Below are positions 41,361-44,144 of a DNA stretch of 44,144 bases, in pieces. Numbering within the stretch: position 1 is the stretch's first letter; every line of letters starts with the position of its first letter. The stretch is taken from assembly GCA_021299385.1 (NCBI GenBank), contig JAJTGZ010000029.1, positions 1-44,144 on the forward strand, written 5' to 3'. The notes under the pieces were generated by a model. It was given only the letters and a program-made list of their open reading frames with translations, had not been told where the DNA came from and searched no databases. This DNA comes from Phycisphaeraceae bacterium (GTDB lineage: Bacteria; Planctomycetota; Phycisphaerae; Phycisphaerales; UBA1924). A program made the position numbers and the translations under genes.

Positions 41361-41399
41361 ACCCCTGTTCCTGGCCAGAAGGTTCTGGGGGAGGGGTTC
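41361..41399 (+). repeat. 3'-end hairpin repeat, copy 11 (long loop)
   Basis: ACCCCTGTTCCTGGCCAGAA is followed by GGTTCTGGGGGAGGGGTT. The left G-quadruplex-forming part is truncated. Its right edge GGTTC overlaps the stop codon (TCA at 41398-41400) of the RluA gene, so the repeat supplies part of the stop. Confidence 0.8.
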
Positions 41400-42045
41400 A
41401 GAATGCAGGCTCGGCGGTGCATGTGATGCGGTCGCCGGTGTCGGGGTCGGTGAACATCAGGCTCGTCGCGTGCAGCATCAAGCGCGGCGATGGGTCCCCC
41501 GGCGGGCCGTAGAGCGCGTCGCCGACGATCGGGCAAGCGATCGTGGCCATGTGCAGGCGGAGCTGGTGCGAGCGCCCCGTGTGCGGCAGCAGCTCAACAC
41601 GCGTGGTGCCCGCGTTGTGGGCCTGGACGCGGTAGGTGGTCTGGGCCGGCTTGCCGAGCGTGTGGTCAATGATCTGCAAGGGCCGGCGGGTGATATCCGC
41701 ACGCATCGGCAGGTCGATGGTCCCCTCTACGTGCGGGGGCGTGCCGTGCACGAGGGCGGTGTAGGTTTTTTCGACCTCCCGGCGTGCGAACTGCGCCGAG
41801 AGCGCCCGGTGCGCCTCTGCATCGAGCGCCAGCAGCAGGAGGCCCGAGGTGTGCATGTCCAGACGGTGGACGGTGATCGGGCCTTGGGCGTGCGCAAACG
41901 CACCCCGGCACCAGGCCTGCGCGTTGGGAAGGTCGGGGTCCTTGCCCGGCACCGAGAGCAGCCCCGGCGGTTTGTCAATCACCACCCACCGCGGGCGTGC
42001 CCCCTGGCCCTGGGCGACAACGGTGATCGGGGGTATCGGGTGCAC
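41398..42045 (-). CDS. RluA-family pseudouridine synthase
   Basis: A 215-residue protein from GTG 42043-42045; no ATG exists before the conserved region, and a longer frame would overlap ruvA. It converts specific uridines of rRNA or tRNA to pseudouridine. The motifs are WVVIDKPPGLLSVPG (motif I), ITVHRLDMHTSGLLLLALDA (motif II, with the catalytic Asp in HRLDxxTSG), RVELLPHTGRSHQLRLHM (motif III) and CPIVGDALYG. It has no S4 domain, as in the shorter RluA-type enzymes. The exact target base is not predictable. It is divergent from ruvA, with starts 39 bases apart. Confidence 0.92.
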   Translation of the reverse strand: MHPIPPITVVAQGQGARPRWVVIDKPPGLLSVPGKDPDLPNAQAWCRGAFAHAQGPITVHRLDMHTSGLLLLALDAEAHRALSAQFARREVEKTYTALVHGTPPHVEGTIDLPMRADITRRPLQIIDHTLGKPAQTTYRVQAHNAGTTRVELLPHTGRSHQLRLHMATIACPIVGDALYGPPGDPSPRLMLHATSLMFTDPDTGDRITCTAEPAF

Positions 42046-42083
42046 GGTGCTTTGTAGGCTTGGGCGAACGTACCCTGCCGGTG

Positions 42084-42767
42084 ATGATCGCACGCCTGAC
42101 TGGAACGTTGGAAGCCATCGAGGGGTCCGTCGGCGTCGTGCGCCCGGCTGGCGCACTCGGCGAGGCGATGAGCCTGGAGGTCATGCTCCCGGCCTATTTG
42201 GCCCGGCAACTGGCCACGAGCGTCGGGAGCGTTGTAACGCTGCGGACGAGCGCGTTCTTGCAGGCCGAGGGGCAGGGGACGAGTTTCACGCCGCAGATAC
42301 TCGGCTTTAGCACCGCCGATGAGCAGGCGTTCTTTGATCTCTTCACGACGGTTAAGGGGATAGGGGTGCGCAAGGCGTTGCGTGCGCTGGCCGAGCCGCC
42401 GGGGGTGATCGCGGGGATGATCCTGCGTGGCGACGCGAAGGGCTTGACCGCGCTGCCGGAGATCGGCAAGCGCCTGGCCGAGACGATCATCGCCGAGCTT
42501 AAGGGGAAGGCCGACCGCTTTGCGGGGGCCGGGGATATCCAGACCAGGGTGGGCGTCGGGCGTTTGCCCCCGCGCCAAGCACCGGCCAGTGCGCCGGGGT
42601 TGCCCGGCCCGGCGGGGGACGCCGTCGAGGTGCTCGTGCGCCTTGGCGAGCAGCGGCCCGAGGCCGAGCGGAAGGTCTTGCGGGCTATCGAGAAGCACAA
42701 GACCGCCGAGGGCCTGACGGCGGATCAACTGGTGGGGCTGGTCTTTGCCGGGGCGGGGGCGTTGTGA
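42084..42767 (+). CDS. ruvA: Holliday junction branch migration protein RuvA
   Basis: A 227-residue protein, slightly longer than E. coli RuvA. RuvA tetramers bind four-way junctions and recruit the RuvB motor for branch migration in recombination and repair. The N-terminal OB-fold domain starts MIARLTGTLEAIEGSVGVVR. Two helix-hairpin-helix motifs follow: FTTVKGIGVRKALRALAEPP and LPEIGKRLAETIIAELKGKA. The C-terminal domain III (RKVLRAIEKHKTAEGLTADQ) binds RuvB. A longer frame from 42060 is less likely. ruvB and ruvC are not in the window. manC follows 67 bases later. Confidence 0.96.
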   Translation: MIARLTGTLEAIEGSVGVVRPAGALGEAMSLEVMLPAYLARQLATSVGSVVTLRTSAFLQAEGQGTSFTPQILGFSTADEQAFFDLFTTVKGIGVRKALRALAEPPGVIAGMILRGDAKGLTALPEIGKRLAETIIAELKGKADRFAGAGDIQTRVGVGRLPPRQAPASAPGLPGPAGDAVEVLVRLGEQRPEAERKVLRAIEKHKTAEGLTADQLVGLVFAGAGAL

Positions 42768-42834
42768 AGAAAAAATCATCGAGGTGAACGTCCACGGCTC
42801 AGCCTCGGCGTGGTTTAGCCCGATATTCTCCCCC

Positions 42835-43962
42835 ATGCGGCACGCGATGATCATGGCAGGTGGTCTGGGGACTCGGCTGTGGCCGATGAGCCGGGGTGGC
42901 CGGCCCAAGCAGTTGTTGCCGCTGGTGCGGCCAGCCGGTGCGCCTGATTCTGCACCGGCCAAGAGCCTGCTGCAGGTCGCCGCCGAGCGTATCGAGGGGC
43001 TGGTCCCCGCGGGCAACTGTTATATCTGCACCGCCGAGCAGTACCGCTCGGCGATCAGCGCGAGCCTCCCAGCGTTTTCGGGTGAGCGGATTCTGGGCGA
43101 GCCGGTGCCCCGCGACACGCTCAACGCCGTGGGCCTGACGGCGGCGGTGCTGGCCAAGATCGACCCCGAGGGGGTCTTTGCGGTCTTCACCGCCGATCAC
43201 GTCATCGAGCCGCAGGAGGTCTTCCGCCAGCGTGTCGAACTGGGTTTTAAACTCGTCGAGGCCGACCCGACCCGGCTGGTCTGCTTCTCGATCAAGCCGA
43301 CGTACGCCGCGACGGGGTTTGGGTATATCGAGCGTGCCGGGCCTGTGCCCGACAAGCACGCACCGGGTGCCTATCGCGTGGCGAGGTATGTCGAGAAGCC
43401 GAATCTGCAGCGTGCGCAGGCGTATGTCGCCAGCGGGATGTTTAGCTGGAACTCGGGGATGTTCGTCTGGAAAGCGCGGACGGTGCTCGAGTGCATCCGC
43501 CGGTTCAAGCCCGAGGCGCACGCGGGGCTGATGAAGATCCAGCAGGCCTGGGGCACCGCCCAGCAGACCCAGGTGCTGGCGGAGGTCTATCCGACGCTGC
43601 CGAAGATCAGCGTCGATTACGCCATCATGGAGCCGGCAAGCACGGACCAGAGCGTCTCGGTGGTAACCGTCGAGATGGACCTGTCGTGGCTCGATGTGGG
43701 TTCGTGGCCAAGTTACGGCCAGACGCTCACGCACGATGCGCACGGCAACCGCCTGGGCGGCGCACTCTCGGCCGGCAAGGCCCTGACGGTGCAAAGCAAG
43801 GATAACCTGCTCGTCTCAAGCGACCCGTCGCACACCATCGCGCTGCTCGGGTGCGAAGACCTCATCGTCATCCACACGCCCGAGGCAACACTGGTGATGC
43901 CACGCGCCAAGGCCGAGGAACTCAAGACGCTGCACGGGTTGTTGGGCGAGGAGATGAAGTAG
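42835..43962 (+). CDS. manC: Mannose-1-phosphate guanylyltransferase
   Basis: A 375-residue, single-domain enzyme that makes GDP-mannose from mannose-1-phosphate and GTP for cell-surface glycans. The nucleotidyltransferase signature is at the N-terminus: MIMAGGLGTRLWPMSRGGRP with K25-Q26. Further family motifs are ILGEPVPRDTLNAVGLTAAV, FTADHVIEP, GFGYIERAG, YVEKPN and WNSGMFVWKA. The C-terminal phosphomannose isomerase domain of bifunctional enzymes is absent. The start ATG lacks a clear ribosome site. A GCGACGA heptamer array and a truncated hairpin repeat follow the stop. Confidence 0.93.
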   Translation: MRHAMIMAGGLGTRLWPMSRGGRPKQLLPLVRPAGAPDSAPAKSLLQVAAERIEGLVPAGNCYICTAEQYRSAISASLPAFSGERILGEPVPRDTLNAVGLTAAVLAKIDPEGVFAVFTADHVIEPQEVFRQRVELGFKLVEADPTRLVCFSIKPTYAATGFGYIERAGPVPDKHAPGAYRVARYVEKPNLQRAQAYVASGMFSWNSGMFVWKARTVLECIRRFKPEAHAGLMKIQQAWGTAQQTQVLAEVYPTLPKISVDYAIMEPASTDQSVSVVTVEMDLSWLDVGSWPSYGQTLTHDAHGNRLGGALSAGKALTVQSKDNLLVSSDPSHTIALLGCEDLIVIHTPEATLVMPRAKAEELKTLHGLLGEEMK

Positions 43963-43973
43963 CGGGGGAAGTA

Positions 43974-44001
43974 GCGACGAGCGACGAGTGACGAGCGACG
44001 A
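43974..44001 (+). repeat. Tandem heptamer array GCGACGA, four units
   Basis: GCGACGA, GCGACGA, GTGACGA, GCGACGA in exact register, starting 12 bases after the manC stop. It is similar to the array at 104-159. Confidence 0.85.
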
Positions 44002-44037
44002 GTAAAGACCAGTAGTTGAGCGCCCACGGCGACGCTC

Positions 44038-44054
44038 TGAACCCCTCCCCCGAG
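44038..44054 (-). repeat. 3'-end hairpin repeat, copy 12, interrupted by an insertion sequence
   Basis: GAACCCCTCCCCCGAG matches the first 16 bases of the gene-sense element, but the expected GGGAGGGG arm is replaced by the insertion sequence end. The break falls in or next to the hairpin loop. Confidence 0.8.
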
Positions 44055-44144
44055 AGCCTGTTGCATCAAGCGGCCATCAAAGCCTCCGGTTTTCGTCGCA
44101 GGAGGTGGTCGATCATCACGGCGATCATCTTGCACTCGACCCAT
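44050..44144 (-). mobile_element. Right-edge fragment of an insertion sequence
   Basis: From about 44052 the sequence GAGCCTGTTGCATCAAGC looks like the terminal inverted repeat of a DDE-transposase insertion sequence. It is followed inward by the C-terminal codons of a transposase-like reading frame. The exact end is uncertain by a few bases because GAG is shared by target and element. The other end lies outside the window. Confidence 0.65.
44066..44143 (-). CDS. Transposase C-terminal fragment (IS4/IS5-like), partial
   Basis: Twenty-five residues run in from the window edge: WVECKMIAVMIDHLLRRKP, then EALMAA and stop TGA at 44066-44068. The aromatic and basic pattern resembles the end of DDE transposases, and the stop codon lies inside the terminal inverted repeat, as is common in compact insertion sequences. 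Family assignment is tentative because no DDE residue is within the window. Confidence 0.55.
   Translation of the reverse strand, partial: WVECKMIAVMIDHLLRRKPEALMAA

Overview
The window reads as chromosomal DNA of a high-GC planctomycete, most likely class Phycisphaerae. The evidence is a TIGR03790-family secreted protein, a secreted protein ending in the Gly-Cys-terminated dockerin type common in that class, a giant beta-helix protein with a planctomycete N-terminal LEPR-like motif (LEQRDYMF), a type II secretion G-like prepilin, a DUF58 protein, a DUF4175-like coiled-coil membrane protein and many small lipoproteins. No phage, plasmid or CRISPR region is visible. The only transposon is a fragment at the extreme right end.

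Layout. 1-5.4 kb: 3' end of a GH15 glucoamylase-like gene, a coiled-coil membrane protein, an ArsR regulator translationally coupled to a zinc alcohol dehydrogenase, a YjfB-like small protein, a small lipoprotein and MscL. 5.4-12.4 kb: a Nudix hydrolase, the TIGR03790 protein, a Bax-inhibitor-1-like membrane protein, an RsbU-type phosphatase, TrmB, tRNA-His(GTG) and a lipoprotein. 12.8-21 kb: a family 9 glycosyltransferase divergent from DUF58, a prepilin divergent from a secreted GH13 amylase, and the dockerin protein. 21.3-26.2 kb: a short aldehyde dehydrogenase homologue without the catalytic domain, a YdjY-domain lipoprotein, another lipoprotein, IspF and a multi-pass membrane protein. 26.5-36.2 kb: one 3227-residue secreted beta-helix gene. 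36.4-44.1 kb: a FlaA1/CapD-type sugar dehydratase, a candidate small RNA, a four-gene envelope operon (lipoprotein, one-TM protein, beta-propeller lipoprotein, CusF-like lipoprotein), an RluA pseudouridine synthase divergent from RuvA, ManC, and the end of an insertion sequence.

The genes mix housekeeping functions (TrmB, IspF, RuvA, RluA, tRNA-His) with envelope and surface functions: alpha-glucan degradation (GH15, GH13), surface polysaccharide (GT9, CapD-like, ManC), secreted adhesin-like proteins and many lipoproteins.

The most unusual content is between the genes. About a dozen copies of a G/C-rich element sit just 3' of genes, nearly always in the same orientation relative to the gene. 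In the sense strand the short-loop copies can form either a perfect hairpin or a four-tract G-quadruplex, and several abut or contain the stop codon. Beside many of them lie inverted pairs of short-period arrays with exact periods of 7, 8 or 9 bases. The insertion sequence at the right end has landed inside one hairpin copy. The plus strand is G-rich from 1 to about 28 kb, C-rich from about 29 to 40 kb, and G-rich again after that, whatever the gene orientation.
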